A stretch of 39,305 nt of DNA from Desulforamulus aquiferis (GTDB lineage: Bacteria; Bacillota; Desulfotomaculia; Desulfotomaculales; Desulfotomaculaceae): assembly GCA_004143605.1 (NCBI GenBank), contig AWVY01000018.1:125047-164351 (forward strand), written 5' to 3'. A program made the translations under genes and the position numbers. This document shows positions 9,408 through 19,326 of the stretch, piece after piece. The stretch's first letter is position 1. Every line of letters begins with the position of its first letter. A model generated the notes under the pieces. That model did no database searches, was not told the origin of the DNA, and worked only from the letters and a program-made list of their open reading frames with translations.

Positions 9408-10590
9408 ATGAAAAAGATTAACATTCAATCCAAGGAAAATTTGACTGGTGGAAGTATAATAAAAATGAATGAAAATTTATTGCTGCCCGCAGATCAAAGT
9501 GCTACCGAAGCTCTGTTATTGCCAACGGAAGAAGGCTATAAAATTATTCCCCTGCGCCGTGATTTAAAGAAAATTTATATTGAAGTTACAACCCTATGCA
9601 ACTTTAGCTGCACCACTTGTATCCGTAATTCCTGGCAGGACGAGATGGGTATGATGGAGTGGGCTACCTTCGAGAAGCTCCTGCAACAATTAAAGGAACT
9701 GCCAAATTTAGAGTGTGTACATTTTGGCGGTTTTGGTGAACCAATGAGTCACCCTCGGATTTTTGATATGCTGAAGGCCGTAAAGGACCAAGGCCTTCGT
9801 ATTGAAATGATTACCAACGGCTCATTTCTGAATGCCGAGAATATTGAAAAGCTGGTTAAATTGCCCTTAGATGGTATATTTATATCCTTGGATGGACCGG
9901 ACGAGGAAGAATACAATGAGATACGTCAGACTGATATTTCCCCGGTCGTAGCTAACATTAGGCCCTCAACAGCATTAAAGAAGCAGCGCAAAGCAAGCTG
10001 CCGGAGCTTGGTATTGAGTTTGTGGCCATGAAGAAAAATTTTCACAAGTTGACTAAGCTTATTCGCCTATCCCTTGATTTAAAGGCCCGTAAAGTTATAG
10101 TTACAAATGTTCTTCCTTATAATGAAGAAATGAAGGATGAAATACTATATGACCTGGATGATACCTTGATCAATCATGGTAAAGATACCATTTTAGTTGA
10201 TTTGCTGGCGCAGATGCCATACATGAAGATACGCACAGATCGTCAGTGTAAGTTTGTAGAGGATAAGGCTGCAACCATAACCTTCCGGGGAGAAGTGGCT
10301 CCCTGTTATGCCCTGATGCATTCATACCACTGCTTTATTTACGGACGCAAAAAGGAGATCTTACCCTTCTACCTGGGAAATGTCAATGAAAGCACCTTGG
10401 GGGATATATGGATTGACCCTGCCTATGTAAACTTCAGAAATAAACTTAAGGAGTTTAGGTTTCCCTCCTGCAGTGATTGCAAGTACTTAGACGGCTGTTC
10501 CTACACCGACACTAACGAATCCGACTGCTGGGGAAACAATCCTTCCTGTGCAGAGTGTCTTTGGTCCCGCAGCTTATCGCCTGTCCCTAA
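9408..10590 (+). CDS. Radical SAM protein, tungsten-cofactor oxidoreductase maturase type (frameshifted)
   Basis: About 395 residues. The radical SAM cluster motif is CNFSCTTC near residues 64-71, followed by IRNSWQDEMG, GGFGEP and an MITNGS strand. Near 9961-9964 one G is missing from GGG; restoring it joins the two halves through LNSIKEAAQSKLPELGIEF. The C-terminal half has many cysteines for an auxiliary cluster (CSDCKYLDGC, WGNNPSCAECLW). Near 10575 one more base is needed; the protein then ends ...LIACP at TAA 10588-10590, the short Cys-Pro tail I associate with the tungsten oxidoreductase maturase family. The uncorrected frame would run into the terminator at 10667. No aldehyde:ferredoxin oxidoreductase is in the window. 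Confidence 0.68.
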
Positions 10591-10666
10591 ATGGTCAAAA
10601 ATATGGCAGGAGTTTTTGATTAATTGTAGAATAACAATTAAATCAAATTTTAGTCAAGGCAGCGCT

Positions 10667-10703
10667 GGGGCTAGCATCGTTCATTAGATGCTAGCCCCTC
10701 TTG
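10667..10703 (+). terminator. Hairpin terminator after the radical SAM gene
   Basis: A perfect 12-base stem GGGGCTAGCATC/GATGCTAGCCCC (10667-10678 with 10687-10698) with an eight-base loop. The T tract is weak. Confidence 0.7.
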
Positions 10704-10844
10704 AAATAGTAGAGAGGGTAATACTTGTTTATGACTAATTATGTTAAAGGCATAATTTTAGGAAAAATTTGCCTAAAGCTGTTACGAAATCATAATTACA
10801 CAGTCATATATATTTAGTAAATTTAAGTCAAGGGGGGATTTGTC

Positions 10845-12976
10845 ATGTATAAAAAGCTTTTTTCTCTAGTTATGGGGATATTGCTGGTTTTGATGTTCAA
10901 CGGAACAGCATTAGCCTCAGAACCGCGTATTGCCAATCAGCAGGAGGCCATTGAGGCAGCTAGAAAGTTGCTGCCAGATATCGTCAAGGATTATCAACTG
11001 GTGCAGATTACCAGGAGGATGATTACAGGGGTGTAGGGATTTGGTATTTAAGGGCAGATAGACCCCTAAGCAATGGTCGTTATATGCACTTTAGCATTGA
11101 GTTAAATGCATCTAATGGGTCATTAATTAGTTATTATTGTCATGACCAGGAAGAGAATACGGGTGGCCAGCAGGTGATTGACCGTGAACAGGCCCAAGAA
11201 ATTGCTTATAATTTTATTAGAAAAGTGCAGCCAGGGGTTATTAGCCAGCTCAAACTTAATGAGAATAACTCATCCAATTACTACCTGGGTTCAGGTCTGA
11301 ATTTAGGGTATAATTTCCATTGGTCCCGTGTAGTTAACGGGATACCTGTACGTGAGGATGGAATAACCGTTGCTGTTGATGGCATTTCCGCAAAAATAAC
11401 TAATTTTAATTTTAACTGGAATAATAACGTAACCTTTCCTGCTCCCGGTGATAAGCTATTCAAGCCAGAGGAATTAACCAATTTAGTGGCAGATAAGCTG
11501 GGTTTGTATCCTACATATATTAATGAATCTAATAATAATGTTAATCAGACCGCAAAGTTAGTGTACAAAATTAATAGTAATACCTACTTCTTTGATGCTG
11601 TGACAGGAAAACCCGTTGACTATAATGGTAGCAGCAAGGAATTTTCAGAAGCAAAGCTTTATAAGCAAACCTTCGTCCCCGAAATTGGGGGTAGGGCAAT
11701 AACTGCGGAATCCCAAAGTAGTCAGACATTAACCATTGAAAAGGGACAAAGTATTGCCGAAGAATTTTTTAAAAAGCTTGGATACACAGGTAAAGTAGTG
11801 CGCTCAGGTGGTGGCAGTGAATCTGGACCAGGATATCGCATAGATTATTGGAGCTATCGTATAGAAGCAAATGATGGCGAAATATCTTCTGCGGATAGGG
11901 ATGTTAGCATATCCATTGATAGTAGTTCCGGGAGAATTGGTCAATTTAATATTTGGCCTAGAGGAAGCATTGGCAAGTCGGAGAATGCCATAAGCTATGA
12001 ACAGGCCCGAAATACTGCGGAGAAATTTGTACAGAAAGAACTGGGGATAACATATCCGGTAATTTTACAAGAAAGCAATAATCAAATTAATGAATCAGAG
12101 CCTTATACATTTAGCTTTGTACGCCTCTATAATGGTGTTCCCTGTGATTGGAGCTCCATCTATGTTGGGATTGACCGTTATAGCGGAAAACTAGTGAATT
12201 TTCATTCTAGGGCCTTGCCGGTAAGCATTCCCAAGCTAGACAGTATCATTAGTCCTGATGAGGCGGATAAGCTTTTTAGGGAAAATCAGTCCTTTGAGCT
12301 TAGTTATACCTATACCCGGGATAAAAATTACCGACCAACGGGGAATGCACAACTAGTCTATAATTACAATAATTTTGGTAGTGGTATTGATGCTGTTAAC
12401 GGCAAGCTATTATCCAGGGAAAATGTTAATGATAATCTCGCACCCTTTGAAAATCACTGGGCACAGGGACCTCTCAGAATATTAGCCGAAAACGGACAAC
12501 TGCCGGTAAAGGATTTTGATCCGGACAATAAAATTAATCGCCGGGATTCCTTGCGAATTTTGACTTCCCTAAGCCGTTACTATAATGAAGGCATTCAAAA
12601 TCTCAATTTCAATGATGTACAGCCCAATGATAAGGATATCCAAATCTTCAAGCGGGCAGTGGATATGGGCATTATTGAAAATCAGGGAGATTTAAGACCG
12701 GAAGATTCTTTAACTAGGGAGCAATTAGCCGTTTGGCTGGTTCATTGTGTCGGCTATAAAGAAATGGCCAATTTACCTCTAAAAATAGAGGTTCCCTTCA
12801 GTGACATACCAATGGATCACCCCTATAGAAATCATATTGCCATAGCCAATGCCATGGGTATCTTTGTAGGTGATAAGGACGGTTTATTCAATCCCCAGCA
12901 ACAAGTTAGCTGGGCAGAACTGGCCACCGTTGTAACAAGGGTAGCTCCAAGGATAAGTCAGCAGCGATATTTTTAA
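10845..12976 (+). CDS. Secreted PepSY (YcdB/YcdC-like) protein with C-terminal SLH repeats (one frameshift)
   Basis: About 710 residues. A signal peptide spans residues 1-24 (MYKKLFSLVMGILLVLMFNG, cut after ALA). The frame breaks near 11015-11020; one base restores DYRGVGIWYLRAD. The central 450 residues contain repeated PepSY-like units: 'A..IA..F....' helices followed by paired strands such as VNGIPVREDGITVAVD and YNGVPCDWSSIYVGID. The last 190 residues form three S-layer homology segments (ENHWAQGPLRILAENGQLP, FNDVQPNDKDIQIFKRAVDM, FSDIPMDHPYRNHIAIANAM). The protein should be exported and held to the cell-wall polymer. PepSY domains often restrain peptidases, but no peptidase motif is visible. 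Strong ribosome site AAGGGGGGA. Confidence 0.85.
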
Positions 12977-12992
12977 AGTGTTATAATGGAAG

Positions 12993-13034
12993 AAACCACC
13001 CTTCAATGCAAATTGAACCAAGGGTGGTTTTTCT
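12993..13034 (+). terminator. Rho-independent terminator after the PepSY/SLH gene
   Basis: Stem AACCACCCTT/AAGGGTGGTT with an inner stem TTCAAT/ATTGAA, followed by TTTTTC. Confidence 0.85.
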
Positions 13035-13173
13035 ATTACTTAATTGTCGAAAAATGTAATAATTTCCATAAATAAATAGAATATTGACATTGGTAAATAT
13101 TCCATAGATAATCAGCATATGGGTAAGCGAACGATTACTTACCGAATAAGGGGCGAGGGAGGTTGTATAAGTA

Positions 13174-13731
13174 ATGAATATCTATTTAATCAACCAACAT
13201 AATCACATAGAAAAAGATATCTTTCATGGAATTGTGCTCTTATATCAGAATCAAGTGTACTCCCTGGCCTTGCGTTATCTGAAGAATCCACACGATGCAG
13301 AGGATCTTTCTCAGGAAGTGTGGATAAAAATTTATAATAATCTTTCTTTAATAAAGAAAGAAGCTAGTATCAAGTATTGGGTTTTGAATATTGCTAAAAA
13401 TGCTTGTCTAGATGAATTGAGGAAAAAGCAAAGAAAGAAAATACCTTTATCAATTGAATATATGGCAGAAAATAATTATTTCTTAGACAGATGCATCTGT
13501 AGACTTCCGTTACCAGATGAGAAAGCAATCATTAAAGAATCAGCAAAATGCATCCTAAAAAAAGTCGAAACCTTATCGGAGCAACAAAGAAAAGTGATTT
13601 TACTTCGAGAGTATCTGGGTTTTACATATTTAGAGATTTCTAGACTAGAGGGCTGTTCCATCGGTACCGTCAAATCTAGACTCAACAGTGCTAGGAACAT
13701 TTTGAGAAAAAAATTGGCAGAGACCTGTTAG
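13174..13731 (+). CDS. ECF-like RNA polymerase sigma factor
   Basis: Intact, 185 residues. Region 2 covers about residues 18-85 with the polymerase-binding and -10 recognition segment NPHDAEDLSQEVWIKIYNNL and WVLNIAKNACLDELRKKQRKK. Region 4 covers residues 125-183 with LSEQQRKVILLREYLGFTYL and the helix-turn-helix GCSIGTVKSRLNSARNILRK. GAGGGAGG precedes the ATG. Unlike most ECF genes there is no membrane anti-sigma partner downstream; a TetR regulator follows after 16 bases instead. The upstream 140 bases show no clear self-recognised promoter that I can support. Confidence 0.9.
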   Translation: MNIYLINQHNHIEKDIFHGIVLLYQNQVYSLALRYLKNPHDAEDLSQEVWIKIYNNLSLIKKEASIKYWVLNIAKNACLDELRKKQRKKIPLSIEYMAENNYFLDRCICRLPLPDEKAIIKESAKCILKKVETLSEQQRKVILLREYLGFTYLEISRLEGCSIGTVKSRLNSARNILRKKLAETC

Positions 13732-13747
13732 AAGTCTGGGGGATAGT

Positions 13748-14329
13748 ATGACATCAGTATTAATACATCGAAAACTTAGTATTATCATTACTGCTGTTGA
13801 AATAATAGATGAATTAGGGATACAAGGATTGTCAACCAGAGAGATCTCTAAAAGACAGGGAATGTCCGAAGGTGCATTATTTAAACATTTTAAGAACAAA
13901 AATGAATTGCTTTTAGCGGTGTTGGACCATTTTTCTCAATATGATGAGGATATTATTCAATCAACTAAAATAAAAAAGATGAGCCCCTCTGCAGCAATAG
14001 TTTTTTTTATGAAATCTTTTGCTACCTACTATGAAAATTACCCAGCGATAACAGCAATTGATCAATCCTATGATGTTTTACGATATGATCCTCAATTAGA
14101 AGGTAAAGTTAAGGAAATATTTAATAATCGAATAGGTTTTATCAAAGATATGCTTGATAAAGCCCAGGGGGCAGGAGAGATAGCCGCATATGTTAATAGT
14201 GAAAGCCTCTCTGAAATAATCTATGGGTCATATAGCACCCTAGTTTTGAAATGGAGAATAAATAACCGCAACTTTCCTTTAAGAGAGAGGGTTGTCTCAA
14301 CCCTTGAAACAATACTCCAAGCTTTTTAG
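13748..14329 (+). CDS. TetR/AcrR-family transcriptional regulator
   Basis: Intact, 193 residues. The N-terminal helix-turn-helix is clear: GIQGLSTREISKRQGMSEGA then LFKHFKNKNELLLAVLDHFS. The rest is an all-helical ligand domain. It starts 16 bases after the sigma-factor stop, with GGGGGATAGT before the ATG, so the two are very likely cotranscribed. The regulated target is not evident. A sigma factor and a TetR repressor in one operon is uncommon and suggests that a small ligand gates a regulon. Confidence 0.9.
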   Translation: MTSVLIHRKLSIIITAVEIIDELGIQGLSTREISKRQGMSEGALFKHFKNKNELLLAVLDHFSQYDEDIIQSTKIKKMSPSAAIVFFMKSFATYYENYPAITAIDQSYDVLRYDPQLEGKVKEIFNNRIGFIKDMLDKAQGAGEIAAYVNSESLSEIIYGSYSTLVLKWRINNRNFPLRERVVSTLETILQAF

Positions 14330-14458
14330 TGATGTCCTTATTACTATAGATTTTGTATTTACCCTAAAGAGAAAGGACTTGTTTCCGAAAAACTAGTTAA
14401 TTATAAAGATAGAGCTACCAATGGCCAGCGATTATTTAACAACCAGGGGGACTCTATA

Positions 14459-14853
14459 ATGAGGATGTTGATCGCCGAGGATGATTTTGTAAGTAGAGAG
14501 TTTTTGTTTAAGCTCCTTTCACGATATGGTGAGTGTGATCTTGTAGTTGATGGACTTGAAGCATTAGATGCCTATCTTATCGCTGTGAAGGATGAGAAAC
14601 CCTATGATTTAATATGCCTTGATATTATTATGCCAAGGTAGACGGGGTAAAGGTGCTAAAGGCAATTAGGGATTTAGAAAATCAAAAAGGATTTCCCTTG
14701 GAAGGGCGGGCTAAGATTGTCATGACTACGGCCCTGGCAGAAACACAAATTGTACAAAGGGCCTTTGATATTGGCTGTGATGCCTATGCGGAGAAACCTA
14801 TTAATCCAGAAAAGTTTATCGAAGTATTAAGGAACCTGGGAATGGTAGACTGA
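14459..14853 (+). CDS. CheY-like single-domain response regulator (frameshifted)
   Basis: About 132 residues after restoring one G in a GG(G) run at 14637, which rejoins the fragments as MPRVDGVKVL. Acidic pocket EDD at residues 7-9, phosphoacceptor Asp in LICLDIIMP, Thr in VMTTALAE and Lys in YAEKPI are all present, so the receiver domain is complete and there is no output domain. GGGGGACTC precedes the ATG. The next gene, 77 bases on, is a soluble chemoreceptor with a CZB domain. The pair probably works as a local chemosensory or second-messenger module. Confidence 0.88.
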
Positions 14854-14929
14854 TTATAATTTTTTTAGGAGGTGTGATATACCGTAATTTTACTTTGGAT
14901 GATATGAATAACGGGAGGAGCAGCAAGAA

Positions 14930-16120
14930 ATGTTACCTAAATTTTTTTCTTCTTCTAAAAAGGTGGGGATAACGTCAAAAAGCTTTCAAAGTTATGCTGA
15001 TTTTAGTAATGCATTGAACATCTTCTCACTAACCCATACAGAATTAATTTCCTTTAGAGCAATGCTGGCCGTTCAAGAAATCACACACAATACATCTGAG
15101 TTGGCTCCATGAGTGAAGAAATGGCCGCCACAACAGAAGAAGTCTCATCCTCCATTCAAGAAATTAATTCCCATATGCAGGAAACTGCCACCAGCTCAGA
15201 GGATAATGTCAAAAAGATTGAATTTCTAGCTAAGCTGCAGGGCGAAACAAATCTAACCCTTAATGAAATGGTTAGCAATGCCAACCAATTGAGTAGCCAG
15301 ATTGTTTTTATCAATGACATTAGTCAATCCATATCCGACATTGCTGACCAGACTAATCTATTGGCCTTAAATGCTGCAATCGAGGCAGCAAGGCAGGGGA
15401 ACAGGGACGTGGCTTTGCGTGGTGGCCGATGAGGTAAGGAAATTAGCAGACAAGACTAAGGGCGCGGTGGGCAACGTAGCTCAAATAGCTACTGAAATGA
15501 ATGAGAAGGCCAATGTTACTGGTCAAAATGTTAGTAGTGTCAAGGATTCCTTTACTCAGTATATAGATAGTTCTGAAGAGGTAGCTGATACCATAAGGAA
15601 AGGCTCGCGGCAAGTAGATGAATGTGCGGGAATGCTGGAGGCTATATCCAGTGCAGCCCAACAACAGACAGCGGTAGCAGAAAATCTATCTGCAGTGGCT
15701 GAAAACATATCAAAGAATACAGAAACCATAGGTAAATTATTAAGCATGAGGCCGATAATCTTTGCAAAGTATTGACGCCTGCCTTGGTAATATCCGACAG
15801 TCAATCCATGGGCACGGTTTTAGCTGCCGCTTAGTAGACCATGCCAATTTTTTAAGAAAGGTTATGAATGAAGCGGGGCAAGGCAATAGGGTTGCAAGCT
15901 ACACCGAATGTAATTTTGGCAAATGGTATGAAGCAAATAGGAAAGAATACAGTCATATTAAAGCATTTACAGAGGTAGATGAGCCGCACCAAAGGTTCAT
16001 ATTGCAGCAGAAAAGTTATCCCAGGGCTGTACATCGGAAAATGCCCAGGCCCTTATTAACGCATCGGTGGATTTGCTGGGGGTCTTTATCAAATTATATG
16101 AAGAGTTTAAGGACAAGTAG
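14930..16120 (+). CDS. Soluble methyl-accepting chemoreceptor with C-terminal zinc-binding (CZB) domain (several frameshifts)
   Basis: About 398 residues when repaired. No membrane helix is present. The signalling core has the tip signature [15 protein letters not shown] followed, after two restored G's near 15391-15421, by [15 protein letters not shown]. The last 115 residues form a CZB domain: DHANFLRKV, CNFGKWYE and DEPHQRFHIAAEKL supply the three His and one Cys expected to bind zinc. Other breaks lie near 15109, 15746, 15831 and 16000. CZB receptors are usually cytoplasmic and respond to zinc, oxidants or pH-like signals. It follows a CheY-like gene and ends at a terminator. Confidence 0.86.
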
Positions 16121-16142
16121 TATTATTGAGTAAGTACTATCT

Positions 16143-16168
16143 AAAAACCTCCATTCGGGGGTTTTTTG
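16143..16168 (+). terminator. Rho-independent terminator after the CZB chemoreceptor
   Basis: AAAAACCTCC/GGGGGTTTTT stem (one G-T pair), four-base loop, T run. Confidence 0.85.
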
Positions 16169-16177
16169 CTTTTGAGG

Positions 16178-16219
16178 TTGACAAAACTGTTATAACTGTA
16201 TATATTGTATATAGACAGT
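16178..16219 (+). promoter_or_regulatory. Promoter with overlapping GntR-type operator
   Basis: TTGACA at 16178-16183, 17-base spacer, TATATT at 16201-16206. An imperfect dyad, ACTGT...ACAGT with an ATATA-rich centre (16195-16219), covers the -10 region. Such a site is what an autoregulating YtrA-type GntR repressor would use. Confidence 0.55.
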
Positions 16220-16249
16220 AAGTTCGGTGGCTAGAGGGGATGTTAATTG

Positions 16250-16624
16250 ATGAAGATTGTCATAGCCAACTCATCCAATCAACCAATTTATGAGCAAATC
16301 ACTTCTCAAATTAAAGAGTTAATAATGAAGGGTGAACTTAGGGAAGCGGAACCTTTACCTTCCATTAGAAATTTGGCCAAGGAACTACAGATTAGTGTGA
16401 TTACTACCAAGCGTGCCTATGATGAATTAGAAAAGGAAGGGTTTATTGTAACTGTTCCAGGCAAAGGGTCCTATGTCGCTGCTGAAAACAAAGAGCTGCT
16501 GCATGAAAAAAGAATTAAGGTTGTCGAAGAGAAACTTGTTGAAGCAGTGACTGCAGCAAAATCTATTCAGATATCCCTCGGGCAATTACAGGAAATGCTC
16601 AGTCTGCTTTATGAGGAGGAGTAA
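16250..16624 (+). CDS. GntR-family (YtrA-type) transcriptional regulator
   Basis: A 124-residue protein with the GntR winged helix (QPIYEQITSQIKELIMKGEL, LPSIRNLAKELQISVITTKR, DELEKEGFIVTVPGKGSYV) and only a short helical tail. This is the layout of the YtrA subfamily, which represses ABC exporters. The ATG at 16250 is preferred over TTG 16247. The ABC ATPase starts 4 bases after the stop, so the three genes form one operon. In Bacillus such units respond to cell-wall antibiotics; that link is by family only. Confidence 0.9.
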   Translation: MKIVIANSSNQPIYEQITSQIKELIMKGELREAEPLPSIRNLAKELQISVITTKRAYDELEKEGFIVTVPGKGSYVAAENKELLHEKRIKVVEEKLVEAVTAAKSIQISLGQLQEMLSLLYEEE

Positions 16625-16627
16625 AAA

Positions 16628-17487
16628 GTGGAGCCTATTCTAGAAGTGAAAAATCTTTGCAAAAATATCCGGGATTTGGCCTGAAGGATATTAGTTTTAC
16701 TATGCCCAGGGGATATATCATGGGCTTTATTGGTCCTAACGGTGCCGGAAAGAGCACAACCATAAAGCTAATCTTAAATTTGATAAAAAGGGATAGTGGA
16801 GAAATTAAACTCTTCGGAATGGATAACATTCAGAAGGAGCTTGCTATTAAAGATAGAATTGGTTTTGTTTTTGACGAAAATCATTACTATGAAGAGCTAA
16901 ACATCCAGGAGATGAAGAAGATTGTTGCCCCCTTTTATAGGAATTGGGATGAACACACCTTTGCTAAATATTTAGTAGATTTTAATTTGCCCCGTAAAAA
17001 GAAAATCAAAGACTTATCCAAAGGAATGAAGATGAAATTTTCCTTAGCCATAGCACTTTCCCACCAGGCTGACCTTCTGATCATGGATGAGCCAACCTCC
17101 GGGTTAGATCCGGTTGTTAGAAATGAATTGCTGGAGATACTAACCTATTTAATTCAAGATGAGAATAAAGGTATATTTCTTTCTACCCATATTACTTCTG
17201 ATTTAGATAAAATAGCAGATTATATTACCCTTATCAATGAAGGGGAAATTATCTTCAGTACACCTAAGGATGAACTTTTGGACTACCATGGTATGGTTAA
17301 GGGGGGCAAGGATTTATTGGATAAAGAAGTTAGAAATAATTTTATTGGCATTAAGGAGCATCAGTATGGCTTTGAAGGATTAGTAAAGGATCGACAAAAG
17401 GCAAGTAAAGTATTTGAGAAGCATAAAGTTTTGGTAGAAAAGCCAACTCTAGAAGATATCCTGCTTTATTATACAAGGGGGTATTAA
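16628..17487 (+). CDS. ABC transporter ATP-binding protein (one frameshift)
   Basis: About 286 residues from GTG 16628, with GAGGAGGAG just upstream. One A is missing near 16661; restoring it gives NLCKKYPGFGLKDISF. Walker A is GPNGAGKST, the signature is LSKGMKMKF, Walker B is LLIMDEPTSGLDP, and the switch His is in STHITSDLDK. This is the ATPase of the BcrA/YtrB class that pairs with ABC-2 permeases. It lies between its GntR regulator and the permease (3-base gap) and would power export of a peptide or antibiotic; the substrate is not known. Confidence 0.92.
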
Positions 17488-17490
17488 GAT

Positions 17491-18148
17491 ATGTATTATT
17501 TGATATTAAAAGACCTGTTAATTCAGAAAAAGATAATAGCCCTAAGTATTGCCTATGTTATTTTCTTTATTATTGCCATGCAAGGTACTGGATTTGTTAT
17601 GTATGCAACGGCTATAACTGCACTAACCTATATGTTAGTTATGACCTCCTGTGCCTATGATGAAAAAACAGGTCTGACCTTATGCTTAATAGTCTACCCT
17701 TAAAAAGAACAAGTATCGTCATAGCAAAGTATATTTCAATTTTTGTTTATGTTGTTATGGGAACTATTGCTTATGTATTGACAACAACTGTTATTTTTCT
17801 AACTGGTTTACCAATAAAGTATTCTCCAGTATCACTGGAAGGCTTTATAGGAGGTTTATTGTCCATATGCATTATAAATTGTATCTATCTGCCTGCTTCT
17901 TTAAATTTGGTTATCAGAAGTCCAGGATTTTAAATTTTCTTTTGTTTTTTAGTTTTTTCTTTGGCATAACCAGTGTTGTGAATTATTTATTTGTGAATCG
18001 GGAAGCGGCCTGGGCCCAGGGTATAAAGAGTTATTTTCAGACCTATACAGATGGGCAGATTTTAATTTTAGTAATTGGACTAATAATATGTATGCTGACG
18101 GCATCCCTTATTCTATCTATAAAAATCTATAAGAATAAAGACTTATAA
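17491..18148 (+). CDS. ABC-2 type permease (two frameshifts)
   Basis: About 220 residues with six membrane helices. It has the family hallmark YDEKTGLTLMLNSLPLKRTS (after adding one A near 17684) and then PAFFKFGYQKSRILNF (after adding one T near 17900). These motifs mark the ABC2_membrane_5 type of permease that partners YtrA-linked ATPases. It directly follows the ATPase gene. A terminator stands 2 bases after the stop. Confidence 0.85.
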
Positions 18149-18149
18149 C

Positions 18150-18187
18150 AAAAGGTCGGTAATACCAATACCGGCCTTTTTGTTTTT
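18150..18187 (+). terminator. Rho-independent terminator after the ABC-2 operon
   Basis: AAAAGGTCGGT/ACCGGCCTTTT stem with a nine-base loop and a T run. Confidence 0.85.
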
Positions 18188-18245
18188 GAATATAAATACC
18201 ACTTCGGGTAAAGATAACCATAATATTGGACTGTGATGGTGATAT

Positions 18246-19325
18246 ATGAAAACTATATCGAATCGGCAGTTTGCATTTATTGTAATCATCTTTATTTCCT
18301 CCACTGCCGATATATTATTACCCACAATGACAGCAATTCTTGCCGGCCGTGATTCCTGGCTTTCTGTTATATTAGCTGCCATATTTGCCAGTGTAATAGT
18401 GCTAATTCAAGCCAGGTTGGTCCAAAGGTTCCCCGGCAAGTTTTTCCCGGAATATGCAAGGATTTTGCTTGGGCCATACCTGGGCAATTTACTTACGGTA
18501 CTTTATTTACTTTTTCTAATCTATATATCAGCCGCAATAATAGGGGAAATAAATCAAATAAGCAAAACCGTATTCTTTATGCAGACACCGGAAATCATTC
18601 TTGCACTATTACAGACCATAGCTGCAGCTTATGCTGTATTTCTTGGTATTGAGGTGGTTGCCAGGGTTATTGAGGCGGCATTCCCCATAGGCATTTTCGT
18701 TAGGGTAATACTAATATTTGTTGTTTATGGTGATTTAGAGATGAGTCGTTTTCTACCTATTTTTGATCAAGGCTTTATTCCCATATATCAGGGTTCACTA
18801 AGGGTCACGGGATGGTTAGGGGAAAGTATGATCCTTCTGTTTCTTTCCCATCATATACAAAATATAAAGAAAATAGGAAGAACAATGGTACTTTCAATAT
18901 GGTTTGTAGCCTTGATCCTATTATTGGGTTCCCTTTCTATTGCCTACTTTGGACCACAACAGGCTGCCAATATAACCTTTCCCATATTTGAGATTATTCG
19001 AATGTTTGAGGTTGGGGGGATTAGGGGACTGGATTCCTTGATCATGACCTTTTGGTATTCGGCAACCCTCTTTAAAATTATTATTCTTTTTTACATTGTG
19101 GTTATAACGGTAAAAAAGTTAACCAATGGACAGGGTAATACCTTCATCTTTCCAGTAGCACTAGTATTTACAGTGCTGCCTATTATACTTTTTGTGGAAC
19201 TAAGCGGAACCATGGAATTTTTAACAAATACTTGGCCTGGAATGGCTATGACCTTTGAGCTTTTTATCCCGGCACTTCTTCTCCTGGTAGCAATTTTGAA
19301 AAAGCAGCCTAGGGGGGGAGTTTAG
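18246..19325 (+). CDS. Spore germinant receptor B subunit (GerAB-like permease), copy 1
   Basis: Intact, 359 residues with ten predicted membrane helices, of the amino acid-permease-like GerAB family in the spore inner membrane. It opens with ISNRQFAFIVIIFISSTADI and has the family's PEYARILLGPYLGNLL segment near residue 75. It senses or admits germinants together with A and C subunits. It is the first gene of a five-gene receptor operon. The second B gene follows with no gap. The ribosome site is weak (GATGGTGAT), and I could not find a convincing sigma-G promoter in the 60 bases after the previous terminator. Confidence 0.9.
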   Translation: MKTISNRQFAFIVIIFISSTADILLPTMTAILAGRDSWLSVILAAIFASVIVLIQARLVQRFPGKFFPEYARILLGPYLGNLLTVLYLLFLIYISAAIIGEINQISKTVFFMQTPEIILALLQTIAAAYAVFLGIEVVARVIEAAFPIGIFVRVILIFVVYGDLEMSRFLPIFDQGFIPIYQGSLRVTGWLGESMILLFLSHHIQNIKKIGRTMVLSIWFVALILLLGSLSIAYFGPQQAANITFPIFEIIRMFEVGGIRGLDSLIMTFWYSATLFKIIILFYIVVITVKKLTNGQGNTFIFPVALVFTVLPIILFVELSGTMEFLTNTWPGMAMTFELFIPALLLLVAILKKQPRGGV

Positions 19326-19326
19326 A

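Noticed and set aside
10591-10687. C-terminal extension of the radical SAM protein
   Set aside because: This uncorrected frame runs into the terminator hairpin at 10667-10698 and loses the conserved Cys-Pro ending that appears when one base is restored near 10575.
15390-15425. Programmed ribosomal frameshifting in the chemoreceptor
   Set aside because: Two breaks 30 bases apart, both matching a missing G in an otherwise universal motif, with no slippery heptamer; missing bases are simpler.
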